Assembly (NCBI GenBank): GCA_003486705.1
Contig: DNGE01000048.1
Coordinates: 5,803 to 14,376, forward strand
Length of the DNA: 8,574 bases
Reading direction: 5' to 3'
DNA from: Bacillota bacterium
GTDB lineage: Bacteria > Bacillota_I > Bacilli_A > MOL361 > Turicibacteraceae
Shown here: piece after piece, positions 1-6,340 of the stretch
Layout of the letters: each line of letters begins with the position of its first letter
Numbering within the stretch: position 1 is the first letter of the stretch
The notes under the pieces: model-generated
The model's database searches: none
Told to the model about the DNA's origin: nothing
The model's input: the letters and a program-made list of their open reading frames with translations, nothing else
Made by a program: the position numbers and the translations under genes

Positions 1-387
1 GGCGGATTTGCGAACCATAATTTATACTGGGAGATTTTATCACCGAATGGTGGCGGAACTGCGTATGGCAAACTCGCTAAAAAAATCAACGACACCTTTG
101 GAAGCTTTGCAAAAATGAAAGAAATGCTGAGCAAAGCCTCAGTATCACAATTTGGATCAGGCTGGGGATGGCTTGTGGTGAACGCCAGTGGCGAATTAGA
201 AATTGTTCAAACCTTGAACCAAAACTCACCGCTAAGTCTTGGCAAAACGCCAATCTTAACCATTGACGTGTGGGAACATGCCTATTACTTAAAATTCCAA
301 AACCGTCGTGCCGACTATGTCGAAGCCATTTGGGAACTCATTAACTGGGATGAAGTCGAAAGACGATATGAAGAAGCCATTATATAG
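1..387 (+). CDS. sodA: Superoxide dismutase, Mn-type (C-terminal part, 5' end outside window)
   Basis: Cytoplasmic enzyme that dismutates superoxide to oxygen and hydrogen peroxide. The reading frame is open from base 1 and gives 128 residues ending at TAG 385-387; about the first third of a usual ~200-residue protein, including the first metal-binding His, lies off the window. Visible metal ligands are the His of GGFANHNLYW near the start and the Asp and His of DVWEHAYYL. The Gly four residues before the first visible ligand and the Gln of NQNSPL are the marks that usually separate Mn-type from Fe-type enzymes, so manganese (or cambialistic) use is inferred. Bacillus-like NRRADYV and INWDEV segments follow. 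One oddity is Phe where Mn enzymes usually have His (GGHxNH). A terminator starts right after the stop, so the gene ends its transcript. The in-frame ATG at 115 is internal and is not the start. Confidence 0.97.
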   Translation, partial: GGFANHNLYWEILSPNGGGTAYGKLAKKINDTFGSFAKMKEMLSKASVSQFGSGWGWLVVNASGELEIVQTLNQNSPLSLGKTPILTIDVWEHAYYLKFQNRRADYVEAIWELINWDEVERRYEEAII

Positions 388-416
388 GAACGACTGCGGT
401 CGTTCTTTTGTTTTTT
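388..416 (+). terminator. Rho-independent terminator of sodA
   Basis: A 7-bp stem GAACGAC (388-394) and GTCGTTC (399-405) closes a TGCG tetraloop and is followed by TTTTGTTTTTT (406-416). It begins at the base after the sodA stop codon, so sodA and the following PBP gene are separate transcripts. Confidence 0.9.
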
Positions 417-566
417 CAAGGTTATGTTAGGCGCTATAAATTAGAGGATGAAGACGTGGTTGAATGTTGAAGATTTGCGATGTACATTTTCAAGAAATTT
501 GCTCATACTAATACCAAATCGGATGCATGATTTTACAAAAAAAATAAAGTTAGGCAGATTCAGTTG

Positions 567-575
567 TGTTATAAT
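567..575 (+). promoter_or_regulatory. Extended -10 promoter of the PBP gene
   Basis: TGTTATAAT is a perfect extended -10 element (TGn plus TATAAT at 570-575). No good -35 hexamer lies 16-18 bp upstream, which fits an extended -10 promoter. Transcription would start near 582, which matters for the choice of the PBP start codon. The remaining gap from 417 to 566 shows nothing else I can support. Confidence 0.72.
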
Positions 576-613
576 GTACATTAGTGAATTTTGTAAATAG
601 AGAGGATTTTTTG

Positions 614-2749
614 ATGTTTGATAAGCTGTTTAAACTAGTTAAATCATTAGTTTTTAGAATACATGTTTTAAAAGTGGCAACGATTCTTTTGTTCTTAGTT
701 GTTGTTGGGCGAATTTATATGATTCAAGTGACGCATTCGGATGAGTATAAAGCTTATCTTGAACGTAGTGGGACGGTTTCGTTGCAAAAAAATGTGCCAC
801 GTGGGGTCATTTACGACCGTAATTTTAATGTGATGGTAGATAACGAGGCTGTGAATACGATTACGTATCAATTGTATTCGGATGTCTCGACGAGTGAGAT
901 GAAAGAAATTGCAACGTACTTGGCTGAATTAATTGATATGGGTGAAGTGAAATTAACGTCTCGCGATTTAAAAGACTTATACATTGAGAAGTTTCCTGAG
1001 GAAGCAAAGGCGTTGATCACAGAGGAAGAAACAGCTCTGTTTAAAGCAGGTGAGTTAACGGATAATGATCTTTATAAATTACAATTAGAACGTATTACAG
1101 AAGAGTATACGAACCAATTAACTGACCTTGAAAAAGAAGCGCATGCTATTTATATTAATATGAATAAGGGAACGAATTTAACGTCTAATATTATAAAAAA
1201 AGGGGCAACGCTTGAGGAAGTAGCCGTGGTGAGTGAGCACTTAGAATATTTACCAGGGGTTAATACAGAGGTTGATTGGGATCGAACGTACCCATCAGCC
1301 GCAGGTAGACATCCTGTTTTTGGTCGTGTTTCCACATACGAGCAAGGGTTGCCAGCGTCTGAAATTGGGTTTTATAAAGCACATGATTATCAAAATAATG
1401 ACCGTGTTGGGATGTCGCAGTTGGAACTTTATTATGAGTTTTTATTAAGTGGGTATAAATCTCAATATGTTTTAACAAATGAAAATGATGTCTCGAATTA
1501 TAATGAATTGTATGAGGGGCAACGCGGGTATGAAATGGTGTTAACGATTGATAGTGAACTGCAAGCATCGGTAGATGAGATTGTCTCAGAAGCGTTGTTG
1601 AGCGCTAAATCGTTGCCGGGTGCTGAGTACATGCGTGAAGCGTATATTGTCATGCTAGACCCAAACACAGGCGAAGTTTTATCGTTGTCGGGTAAAATCA
1701 TTGAGTATAATGAAGAAGAAGGTAAATATGAAATTTTAGATAATTCATTAGGGACGGTTCAAAGTGCGTTTACCGTTGGATCGGTTGTTAAAGGGGCAAC
1801 GCTACTTGCGGGTTACAATTATGGTGTGACCAATATTGGTTATTCGTTAACGGATGCACCGATGTATTTTAAAGGTGGTTTAAAGAAGGGTTCATGGAAG
1901 GCACTCGGTTACATTAACGATTCTGATGCGTTAAAGTTTTCAAGTAACGTGTACTTCTTCCAACAGACGATTCGTTTAGGTGGTTCTGTGTATCAACCGT
2001 ATGGAGCGCTTGTGTTGGATTTGGATGTATTTGATAAGTATCGTGATTTTTTTGCACAGTTTGGTTTAGGTGTGAGTACGGGAATTGACCTCCCGAATGA
2101 ATCAATTGGTTTAAAAGATACATCACTTACATCAGGGAAGTTACTTGACTTTGCTATTGGTCAAGCGGATATTTACACGCCGTTACAATTAGCACAATAT
2201 GTGTCAACGATTGCAACAAAAGGATATCGATATGCACCGACGATTTTAAGAGATGTATATGTTCCATCGAATGAAAATCCGGATGAGAAACAATTGTTAA
2301 AAGGGTTCGAACCAACGCTTTTAAATGTGATTGATATGGATGAGTCATATTTTGATCGTGTTCATAATGGATTTAAGCGTGCGCTACAAGAATCAGGTGG
2401 AACAGGTTATGGTTTATTTGATTTAAGTTATAATCCTGCGGGTAAAACAGGAACGGCGCAGGAGTATGCTAGAGATAGTGAAGGAAAATATATCCGCGAT
2501 AGTAGTGGTAATTTAATTGAGGTTTATATGAGTTCATTTGTTGGGTTTGCTCCAGCTGATGATCCTGAAGTCGCTATGGCTGTCATTGTACCGCAAGCGG
2601 CAATGCCGAATAAAGGAAATAATATTGCGTTCAGTATTGCCAATCAATCATTCTTGTCTTATTTTGATTTGAAAAAACAACAAGCGCAACAGGAAGAGAC
2701 AGAAAACGTAGAGACTGAAGAAACACCAGAAACAGAAGAGGTAGAGTAG
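614..2749 (+). CDS. pbpA: Class B penicillin-binding protein, elongasome PBP2-type transpeptidase
   Basis: Membrane-anchored DD-transpeptidase that cross-links peptidoglycan; by family (B. subtilis PbpA/PbpH, pneumococcal PBP2b) it works with a RodA-type polymerase in side-wall growth. The 711-residue protein has a short cytoplasmic N-terminus, one membrane segment (about 18-37), a dimerisation/pedestal region opening with PRGVIYDRN (from 62), and a C-terminal transpeptidase domain. All three active-site motifs are present: SVVK (nucleophile S390, K393), SSN (443-445) and KTG (611-613). The middle has the EWDRxYP-like and NDRVGxSxLE segments of Firmicute PBP2 proteins. The frame is open from GTG 584, but the predicted transcript starts near 582, and AGAGAGG at 599-605 sits 8 nt before ATG 614, so I chose 614. 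The outer C-terminus is a Glu/Thr tail with 10 Glu in the last 18 residues. No terminator is seen behind it. The symbol pbpA is by similarity and gene order; pbpH or mrdA-type naming is possible. Confidence 0.95.
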   Translation: MFDKLFKLVKSLVFRIHVLKVATILLFLVVVGRIYMIQVTHSDEYKAYLERSGTVSLQKNVPRGVIYDRNFNVMVDNEAVNTITYQLYSDVSTSEMKEIATYLAELIDMGEVKLTSRDLKDLYIEKFPEEAKALITEEETALFKAGELTDNDLYKLQLERITEEYTNQLTDLEKEAHAIYINMNKGTNLTSNIIKKGATLEEVAVVSEHLEYLPGVNTEVDWDRTYPSAAGRHPVFGRVSTYEQGLPASEIGFYKAHDYQNNDRVGMSQLELYYEFLLSGYKSQYVLTNENDVSNYNELYEGQRGYEMVLTIDSELQASVDEIVSEALLSAKSLPGAEYMREAYIVMLDPNTGEVLSLSGKIIEYNEEEGKYEILDNSLGTVQSAFTVGSVVKGATLLAGYNYGVTNIGYSLTDAPMYFKGGLKKGSWKALGYINDSDALKFSSNVYFFQQTIRLGGSVYQPYGALVLDLDVFDKYRDFFAQFGLGVSTGIDLPNESIGLKDTSLTSGKLLDFAIGQADIYTPLQLAQYVSTIATKGYRYAPTILRDVYVPSNENPDEKQLLKGFEPTLLNVIDMDESYFDRVHNGFKRALQESGGTGYGLFDLSYNPAGKTGTAQEYARDSEGKYIRDSSGNLIEVYMSSFVGFAPADDPEVAMAVIVPQAAMPNKGNNIAFSIANQSFLSYFDLKKQQAQQEETENVETEETPETEEVE

Positions 2750-2948
2750 AAGAGAGTATTTAAGAATGAGCGGAAAAATACTATCCGGAATTCAATACCA
2801 GTGCGCAATAGGAATAATAAACTTTCCATAATGACTCGGATATGATAAAATAATGTAGCAGTCGAATAAATCACGATTAAAAGTGACATATTATAATGGT
2901 TACATGAGTTTTGACTGTAAATAATGTTGAAAAACATAAAAAAAAACT
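2750..2948. other. Intergenic gap between the PBP gene and rpmG
   Basis: AT-rich and without a supported gene or terminator. GTATTT/AAATAC near 2756-2782 could pair but has no T tract. A TATAAT at 2892-2897 lacks a -35 element, and TTGACT at 2911-2916 lacks a good -10. PBP transcripts may therefore run on toward rpmG. Confidence 0.5.
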
Positions 2949-2976
2949 TTGTTTTTTAAAGCACTCATGCTATAAT
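2949..2976 (+). promoter_or_regulatory. Promoter of rpmG
   Basis: TTGTTT (2949-2954), a 16-bp spacer and TATAAT (2971-2976) preceded by TGC, so it has an acceptable -35 as well as an extended -10. The predicted start near 2983 leaves a leader of about 26 nt before the ribosome binding site and GTG start. This is the strongest-looking promoter in the window, fitting a ribosomal protein gene. Confidence 0.8.
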
Positions 2977-3008
2977 GAAGAAGTTGTTATTAGATTGGAG
3001 GGATTTTA

Positions 3009-3158
3009 GTGCGAGTAAATCTTACATTAAAATGTACAGTTTGCGGTGAAGAAAACTACATTTCTAAAAAAAATAAACGTAATAACCCAGAACGTCTTGA
3101 AATGAACAAATACTGCCCACGTTGCCGTAAATCTACAGTTCATCGCGAGAAAAAATAA
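3009..3158 (+). CDS. rpmG: 50S ribosomal protein L33 (zinc-ribbon, C+ form)
   Basis: Small basic protein of the large ribosomal subunit. The 49-residue product starts at GTG 3009, with GGAGGG at 2997-3002 six nt upstream, and ends at TAA 3156-3158. It begins VRVNLTLKCTVCGEENY and contains the L33 core KNKRNNPERLE. Four cysteines in two CxxC pairs (C9, C12, C36, C39) make a complete zinc site, so this is the zinc-binding C+ paralogue and not the zinc-free form that many Bacillota also carry. Full family length. It has its own promoter and a strong terminator, hence it is monocistronic. I see no Zur-like operator near the promoter. Confidence 0.97.
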   Translation: MRVNLTLKCTVCGEENYISKKNKRNNPERLEMNKYCPRCRKSTVHREKK

Positions 3159-3177
3159 GGAGTTAATCCTTTTTATA

Positions 3178-3210
3178 AAATCCTGTCCAAGACAGGATTT
3201 TTTTTCTTTT
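3178..3210 (+). terminator. Strong Rho-independent terminator of rpmG
   Basis: A perfect 10-bp stem AAATCCTGTC (3178-3187) and GACAGGATTT (3191-3200) with a CAA loop, running into eight T, a C and four more T up to 3210. It starts 20 nt after the rpmG stop. Confidence 0.95.
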
Positions 3211-3240
3211 GGTCAGCTTTTTACAAAATATAAATACGTC

Positions 3241-3269
3241 TGTTACATGATTTCTATGTATAATATGAT
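3241..3269 (+). promoter_or_regulatory. Probable promoter of ldh
   Basis: TGTTAC (3241-3246), a 17-bp spacer and TATGAT (3264-3269). An overlapping TATAAT at 3259-3264 has no matching -35 and is the alternative. Transcription would start at about 3271-3276, giving a leader of some 60-70 nt. A 7-bp inverted repeat (ATTTGAA 3271-3277, TTCAAAT 3314-3320) spans the leader, but its 36-nt loop makes it weak. No convincing Rex operator is visible. Confidence 0.5.
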
Positions 3270-3338
3270 AATTTGAAGTGAAAAATAGAATGGTAAGTAT
3301 TATGCTTAGAAATTTCAAATGTGATAGAGGTGAAGACC

Positions 3339-4286
3339 ATGCAAAATGGTGTTAGACGCGTTGTCTTAGTTGGTACAGGATTTGTTGGGATGAGTTTTGC
3401 GTATTCGATTTTAAATCAAGGTGGTTTAGAAGAATTCGTGCTCATCGATGTAAATAAAGAAAAGGCAGAAGGAGAAGCAATGGACTTAAGTCACGGTCTT
3501 GCTTTTGCGCCGCATAAAATGGATATTTGGGCTGGAAGTTATGCCGACTGTAAAACAGCAGATATTGTTGTTGTTACAGCTGGAGCAAACCAAGCACCTG
3601 GTGAAACGCGTTTAGATTTAGTCGAGAAAAATACGAAAATTATGCGCGGTATTATTAAAGAGGTTATGCGTTCTGGCTTTAATGGAATTATATTAATTGC
3701 AAGTAACCCTGTAGATGTCTTAACATATGTGGCTTGGCAAGAGTCAGGATTACCAAGACATCGTGTTATTGGATCAGGAACAACATTAGATACAGCTCGT
3801 TTAAGATATGAAATTGGGCAATATTTAGATGTCGACCCTCGTAATGTGCACGGTTACATTATCGGTGAACATGGTGATACGGAGTTCCCGGTTTGGTCAC
3901 ATACGACAGTTGGTGTAAAACCATTGCTAGATATTATCAATGAAAATCCAAAATATAAATTTGAGGATTTAGAACAAATTTATATAAATGTTCGTGACGC
4001 TGCTTATCATATCATTGACCGTAAAAAAGCAACGTATTATGGAATTGGGATGGCACTTGCTCGTGTCGTTAAAGCGATTTTAAGTGATGAAAATAGCTCG
4101 TTATCTGTTTCTTCCTATTTATGTGGTCATTATGGACATAATGATATCTTTATCGGTGTGCCAACCATTGTAAACCGAAGTGGGGTACGAGAGATATTTG
4201 AACTGAATTTAACAGGAACTGAAAGAGATCAATTAGCGAAATCAGTAGCTGTTTTAAAAGAAACATTAGATGCAGTAAAACATTAA
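3339..4286 (+). CDS. ldh: L-lactate dehydrogenase, FBP-activated type
   Basis: Cytoplasmic NAD-dependent enzyme that reduces pyruvate to L-lactate and regenerates NAD+ in fermentation. The 315-residue protein has the Rossmann motif GTGFVG (12-17), D37 for NAD preference, the mobile-loop NQAPGETR with Q85 (Gln here marks lactate over malate dehydrogenase) and R91, substrate-site D151 and R154, and the catalytic H178 in GEHGDTEFP. R156 and H171 correspond to the Arg173 and His188 fructose-1,6-bisphosphate ligands of the Geobacillus enzyme, so allosteric activation by FBP is inferred. The frame is open from GTG 3321, but AGAGGTGA at 3325-3332 sits 6 nt before ATG 3339, and starting there gives the usual N-terminus. 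Full family length, monocistronic, with its own terminator. It lies next to glucokinase, which links the entry and exit steps of sugar fermentation. Confidence 0.97.
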   Translation: MQNGVRRVVLVGTGFVGMSFAYSILNQGGLEEFVLIDVNKEKAEGEAMDLSHGLAFAPHKMDIWAGSYADCKTADIVVVTAGANQAPGETRLDLVEKNTKIMRGIIKEVMRSGFNGIILIASNPVDVLTYVAWQESGLPRHRVIGSGTTLDTARLRYEIGQYLDVDPRNVHGYIIGEHGDTEFPVWSHTTVGVKPLLDIINENPKYKFEDLEQIYINVRDAAYHIIDRKKATYYGIGMALARVVKAILSDENSSLSVSSYLCGHYGHNDIFIGVPTIVNRSGVREIFELNLTGTERDQLAKSVAVLKETLDAVKH

Positions 4287-4291
4287 GTGAA

Positions 4292-4320
4292 AAAAACAAC
4301 CTAGGGACTAGGTTGTTTTT
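4292..4320 (+). terminator. Rho-independent terminator of ldh
   Basis: AAAAACAACCTAG (4292-4304) and CTAGGTTGTTTTT (4308-4320) pair perfectly over 13 bp around a GGA loop. The A run before and T run after could let it work in both directions. It starts 5 nt after the ldh stop. Confidence 0.93.
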
Positions 4321-4328
4321 ATGTTATA

Positions 4329-4337
4329 TGGTATAAT
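4329..4337 (+). promoter_or_regulatory. Extended -10 promoter of glcK
   Basis: TGGTATAAT is a perfect extended -10 (TATAAT at 4332-4337). The only -35-like hexamer, TTGTTT at 4313-4318 inside the ldh terminator, is too close (13 bp), so the extended -10 must carry recognition. The predicted start near 4344 gives an unusually long leader of about 150 nt. A second weak -10 (TATGAT, 4391-4396) lacks a -35. Confidence 0.65.
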
Positions 4338-4346
4338 ATTTAAACA

Positions 4347-4360
4347 TGTAACCGGTTAGA
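4347..4360 (+). promoter_or_regulatory. CcpA cre-like operator upstream of glcK
   Basis: TGTAACCGGTTAGA matches the cre consensus TGWAANCGNTNWCA at all defined positions except one (G for C near the end). It contains a perfect 10-bp palindrome TAACCGGTTA (4349-4358) and begins about 10 bp after the -10 box, over or just after the predicted transcription start, a place where CcpA binding normally represses. Catabolite control of glucokinase is inferred from this. Another palindrome-binding repressor is possible. Confidence 0.55.
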
Positions 4361-4456
4361 AAGTTCGAAATAAATAAAAAAAGAACACCCTATGATAAAA
4401 TATTAAGGTACAAGTTAGTCGTGTTTAACGTAATGCGATGTAAAGACAACATGATG

Positions 4457-4471
4457 ACTAATCGGATTAGT
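4457..4471 (+). promoter_or_regulatory. 15-bp dyad in the glcK leader
   Basis: ACTAATC, a central G, then GATTAGT: two perfect 7-bp arms. It ends 9 nt before the AGGAGG ribosome binding site of glcK. With a 1-nt centre it is a poor RNA hairpin as it stands, so a DNA operator is the more natural reading. No regulator can be assigned. Confidence 0.4.
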
Positions 4472-4495
4472 TTATATATTAGGAGGATCAGTAAT

Positions 4496-5437
4496 ATGAA
4501 GAAGTATGTATTTGGAATTGACGTTGGGGGAACAACGATTAAGTGTGGTTTATTCACATCAACTGGTGAGAAATTAGAAGCATGGGAAATTGTAACAAAT
4601 AAAGAAGATAACGGAGCTCATATCTTACCTGATATCGCGGCTGCAATTACAGCTAAATGTGCTGAAAAAGGAATCGAAATATCAGCTGTTGAAGGTGTTG
4701 GATTAGGTGTACCAGGACCAGTTAATAACGAAGGAATTGTTGTCGTTGCTGTTAACTTAGGATGGGTTGCTAAAAACGCTAAAGCTGAATTAGAAAACTT
4801 AATTAAAGTGCCTGTTGCAGTAGGAAACGATGCTAACGTTGCGGCTTTAGGTGAACTTTGGTTAGGAGCTGCCGCTGGTTCTAAAGATGCTATTATGTTC
4901 ACTTTAGGAACAGGTGTTGGTGGTGGTGTTATCATCGACGGTAAAGTGGTTGCCGGTGTTCATGGAGCAGGTGGAGAAATTGGACACATTACAGTGGTAA
5001 CTGAAAATGGAAACCAATGTAACTGTGGTAAAAAAGGATGTTTAGAAACATATGCATCTGCAACTGGAATTGTTGTTGAAACAATCAAATATTTAGAATC
5101 AACAACTGAAGAATCTTCATTACGAACTCTTGAAAAAATTGAAGCAAAAGACGTATTTGATGCTGCAAAAGCAAATGATGCTGTTGCAATTAAAATGGTT
5201 GATAAATTAGGACGCTTTATTGGATTAGCTGCAGCTAACTTAGCGGCAACAACAGATCCACAAAAATTCATCATCGGTGGTGGAGTTTCTAAAGCGGGTG
5301 ATATCTTAGTTGAGACAATCCAAAAACATTACCGTGAATTCGCGTTCTCGGCAGTTAAAGAAACTGAGTTTGTATTAGCTGAATTAGGAAATGATGCTGG
5401 AATCGTAGGTTCTGCATACTTAGCAAAAACGCTATAA
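4496..5437 (+). CDS. glcK: Glucokinase, ROK family
   Basis: Cytoplasmic ATP-dependent kinase that makes glucose 6-phosphate from free glucose, for example sugar released from disaccharides or taken up outside the PTS. The 313-residue protein shows the N-terminal phosphate loop FGIDVGGTTIKCGLF, the catalytic Asp D112 in GNDAN, the GTGVGGGVI nucleotide segment, HGAGGEIGH, and a complete ROK zinc site (H164, C175, C177, C182 in CNCGKKGCLE). Kinase activity is supported over a ROK repressor because no helix-turn-helix domain precedes the kinase. The frame is open back to GTG 4421, but a perfect AGGAGG (4481-4486) 9 nt before ATG 4496, and alignment of MKKYVFGIDVGGT with the family N-terminus, fix the start at 4496. 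Its own promoter, a cre-like site and a dyad precede it. Substrate could be another hexose, but the closest family is GlcK. Confidence 0.93.
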   Translation: MKKYVFGIDVGGTTIKCGLFTSTGEKLEAWEIVTNKEDNGAHILPDIAAAITAKCAEKGIEISAVEGVGLGVPGPVNNEGIVVVAVNLGWVAKNAKAELENLIKVPVAVGNDANVAALGELWLGAAAGSKDAIMFTLGTGVGGGVIIDGKVVAGVHGAGGEIGHITVVTENGNQCNCGKKGCLETYASATGIVVETIKYLESTTEESSLRTLEKIEAKDVFDAAKANDAVAIKMVDKLGRFIGLAAANLAATTDPQKFIIGGGVSKAGDILVETIQKHYREFAFSAVKETEFVLAELGNDAGIVGSAYLAKTL

Positions 5438-5475
5438 TTTCTGACGATTAAATGTTAGAATAATGATATAAGATT

Positions 5476-5503
5476 AGCTCACCTTAAATGGTGAGCTTCT
5501 TTT
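5476..5503 (+). terminator. Terminator or attenuator between glcK and the MBL-fold gene
   Basis: An 8-bp stem AGCTCACC (5476-5483) and GGTGAGCT (5490-5497) around TTAAAT, followed by TCTTTT. The T tract is short and interrupted, and it ends only 22 nt before the next start codon with no clear promoter between, so partial read-through into the next gene is likely. Confidence 0.75.
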
Positions 5504-5509
5504 GAAACT

Positions 5510-5517
5510 AAAGGGGG
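5510..5517 (+). promoter_or_regulatory. Ribosome binding site that fixes the TTG start of the MBL-fold gene
   Basis: AAAGGGGG lies 8 nt before TTG 5526 and immediately after the T tract of the upstream hairpin. No ATG exists in frame near the N-terminus, so the TTG start is well supported. Confidence 0.75.
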
Positions 5518-5525
5518 TCATTCTT

Positions 5526-6152
5526 TTGAAAATTTATCCATTAACATTAGGTCCAGTTCAAACAGCGACGTATATTGTGTCAGAAAACAATAAAGCCTTA
5601 GTCGTTGACCCAGCTGATTCTGCACAAAGTATTATTAAGTATTTAAAAACAAATCAATTACAGCTAGAGGCTATTTTATTAACACATGGTCATTTTGATC
5701 ATATTGGTGCCGTGAATGAGTTAACAAACCAGTTTAATGTACCCGTTTATGCGCATAAAAAAGAGCAGGAATATTTTGAAAAGCCACAGGTGAATTTATC
5801 AACGATGATGCATGCACCGTTTACTTTAAATGAGAGCATTCAGTATCAATTTTTAAATGATGGTGAAGTATTTGACGTGATTGGCTTACCATTTAAAGCG
5901 TTCCATGTCCCAGGACATACAAGTGGAAGCTTATGTTACTATGAAGCAACAAAAGGTGTTGTCTTCACAGGAGATACATTATTTAATGGTGCCATTGGTC
6001 GTACGGATTTTATTTATGGTGATCATGCACAATTAGTTAAAGGAATTAAAACAAAATTATTAACATTACCGGCTGATACGATTGTGTATCCAGGACATGG
6101 TGATTGTTCGACAGTTGAATACGAAGCAAATCATAATATGTTTTTAAAATAG
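5526..6152 (+). CDS. yqgX: Metallo-beta-lactamase-fold hydrolase, YqgX/glyoxalase II-like
   Basis: Small cytoplasmic metal-dependent hydrolase of the glyoxalase II-like group; the true thioester substrate is not known from sequence. The 208-residue protein begins MKIYPLTLGPVQTATYIV and carries every metal ligand of the fold: H54, H56, D58 and H59 in THGHFDH, H131 in VPGHTSGS, D150 in TGDTLF and H191 in YPGHGD. It lacks the C-terminal substrate domain of classical glyoxalase II and matches B. subtilis YqgX in length and motifs as I recall it. Start: TTG 5526 follows AAAGGGGG (5510-5517) at 8 nt; the in-frame TTG at 5502 lies in the preceding terminator and has no ribosome binding site. It is probably expressed by read-through from glcK or by a weak promoter near 5433-5470 that I cannot define. 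A lactonase or other thioesterase role is possible. Confidence 0.9.
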   Translation: MKIYPLTLGPVQTATYIVSENNKALVVDPADSAQSIIKYLKTNQLQLEAILLTHGHFDHIGAVNELTNQFNVPVYAHKKEQEYFEKPQVNLSTMMHAPFTLNESIQYQFLNDGEVFDVIGLPFKAFHVPGHTSGSLCYYEATKGVVFTGDTLFNGAIGRTDFIYGDHAQLVKGIKTKLLTLPADTIVYPGHGDCSTVEYEANHNMFLK

Positions 6153-6290
6153 AGTTGTGTTAGACAATTATGTGGGTACTCGTTTTGTTACGATAACCAC
6201 CTTGTTGAGTTTAAATGTCATAAAACAATTGATTTAATGGAATTCATTCACTGGTTTTCAATCGTTTCATCTAACAGAGCCTAAAATCGA
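6153..6290. other. Convergent intergenic spacer
   Basis: Between the MBL-fold gene and the shared terminator. The only structure noted is a distant inverted pair TGTTAGA (6158-6164) and TCTAACA (6270-6276), too far apart to mean much. No gene or promoter is supported. Confidence 0.5.
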
Positions 6291-6340
6291 AAAAAAGCGT
6301 AACGGAAGAATTTAAACTTCTGGTTACGCTTTTTCTAGTT
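6291..6340. terminator. Bidirectional terminator shared by the MBL-fold gene and the comG-aroK operon
   Basis: AAAAAGCGTAAC (6292-6303) pairs with GTTACGCTTTTT (6323-6334), with an inner GAAG/CTTC (6305-6308, 6317-6320) extension. Plus-strand transcripts meet TTTTTCTAGTTTT and minus-strand transcripts meet a seven-T run, so it can stop both converging units. The right arm contains the aroK TAA stop (6324-6326) and its last codons. Confidence 0.88.

Noticed and set aside
448..600. 50-codon plus-strand frame between sodA and the PBP gene starting ATG 448
   Set aside because: The AGAGG before it touches the ATG, leaving no spacing, and the frame runs through the PBP promoter. The product resembles no known protein.
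1150..2348. Several minus-strand frames inside the PBP gene
   Set aside because: Shadows of the conserved transpeptidase coding sequence, with no ribosome binding sites.
2766..2831. 21-residue frame after the PBP gene with a weak AGAGAG upstream
   Set aside because: Very short, poor ribosome binding site spacing, no promoter and no recognisable product.
2659..2937. 92-codon minus-strand frame over the PBP 3' end
   Set aside because: Its Ser/Val/Cys-rich end is the complement of the Glu/Thr tail repeats; no ribosome binding site or family resemblance.
3271..3320. ATTTGAA/TTCAAAT inverted pair in the ldh leader as a Rex operator or switch
   Set aside because: The arms are 36 nt apart and do not match the TTGTGA-type Rex site.
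4421..4495. 25-residue N-terminal extension of glucokinase from GTG 4421
   Set aside because: The frame is open, but the perfect AGGAGG at 4481-4486 and the family N-terminus both place the start at 4496.
4618..5274. Two minus-strand frames of about 105 codons inside glcK
   Set aside because: They are antisense to a gene with all catalytic and zinc motifs, and their Ala/Pro/Ser composition is what complementing that coding frame gives.
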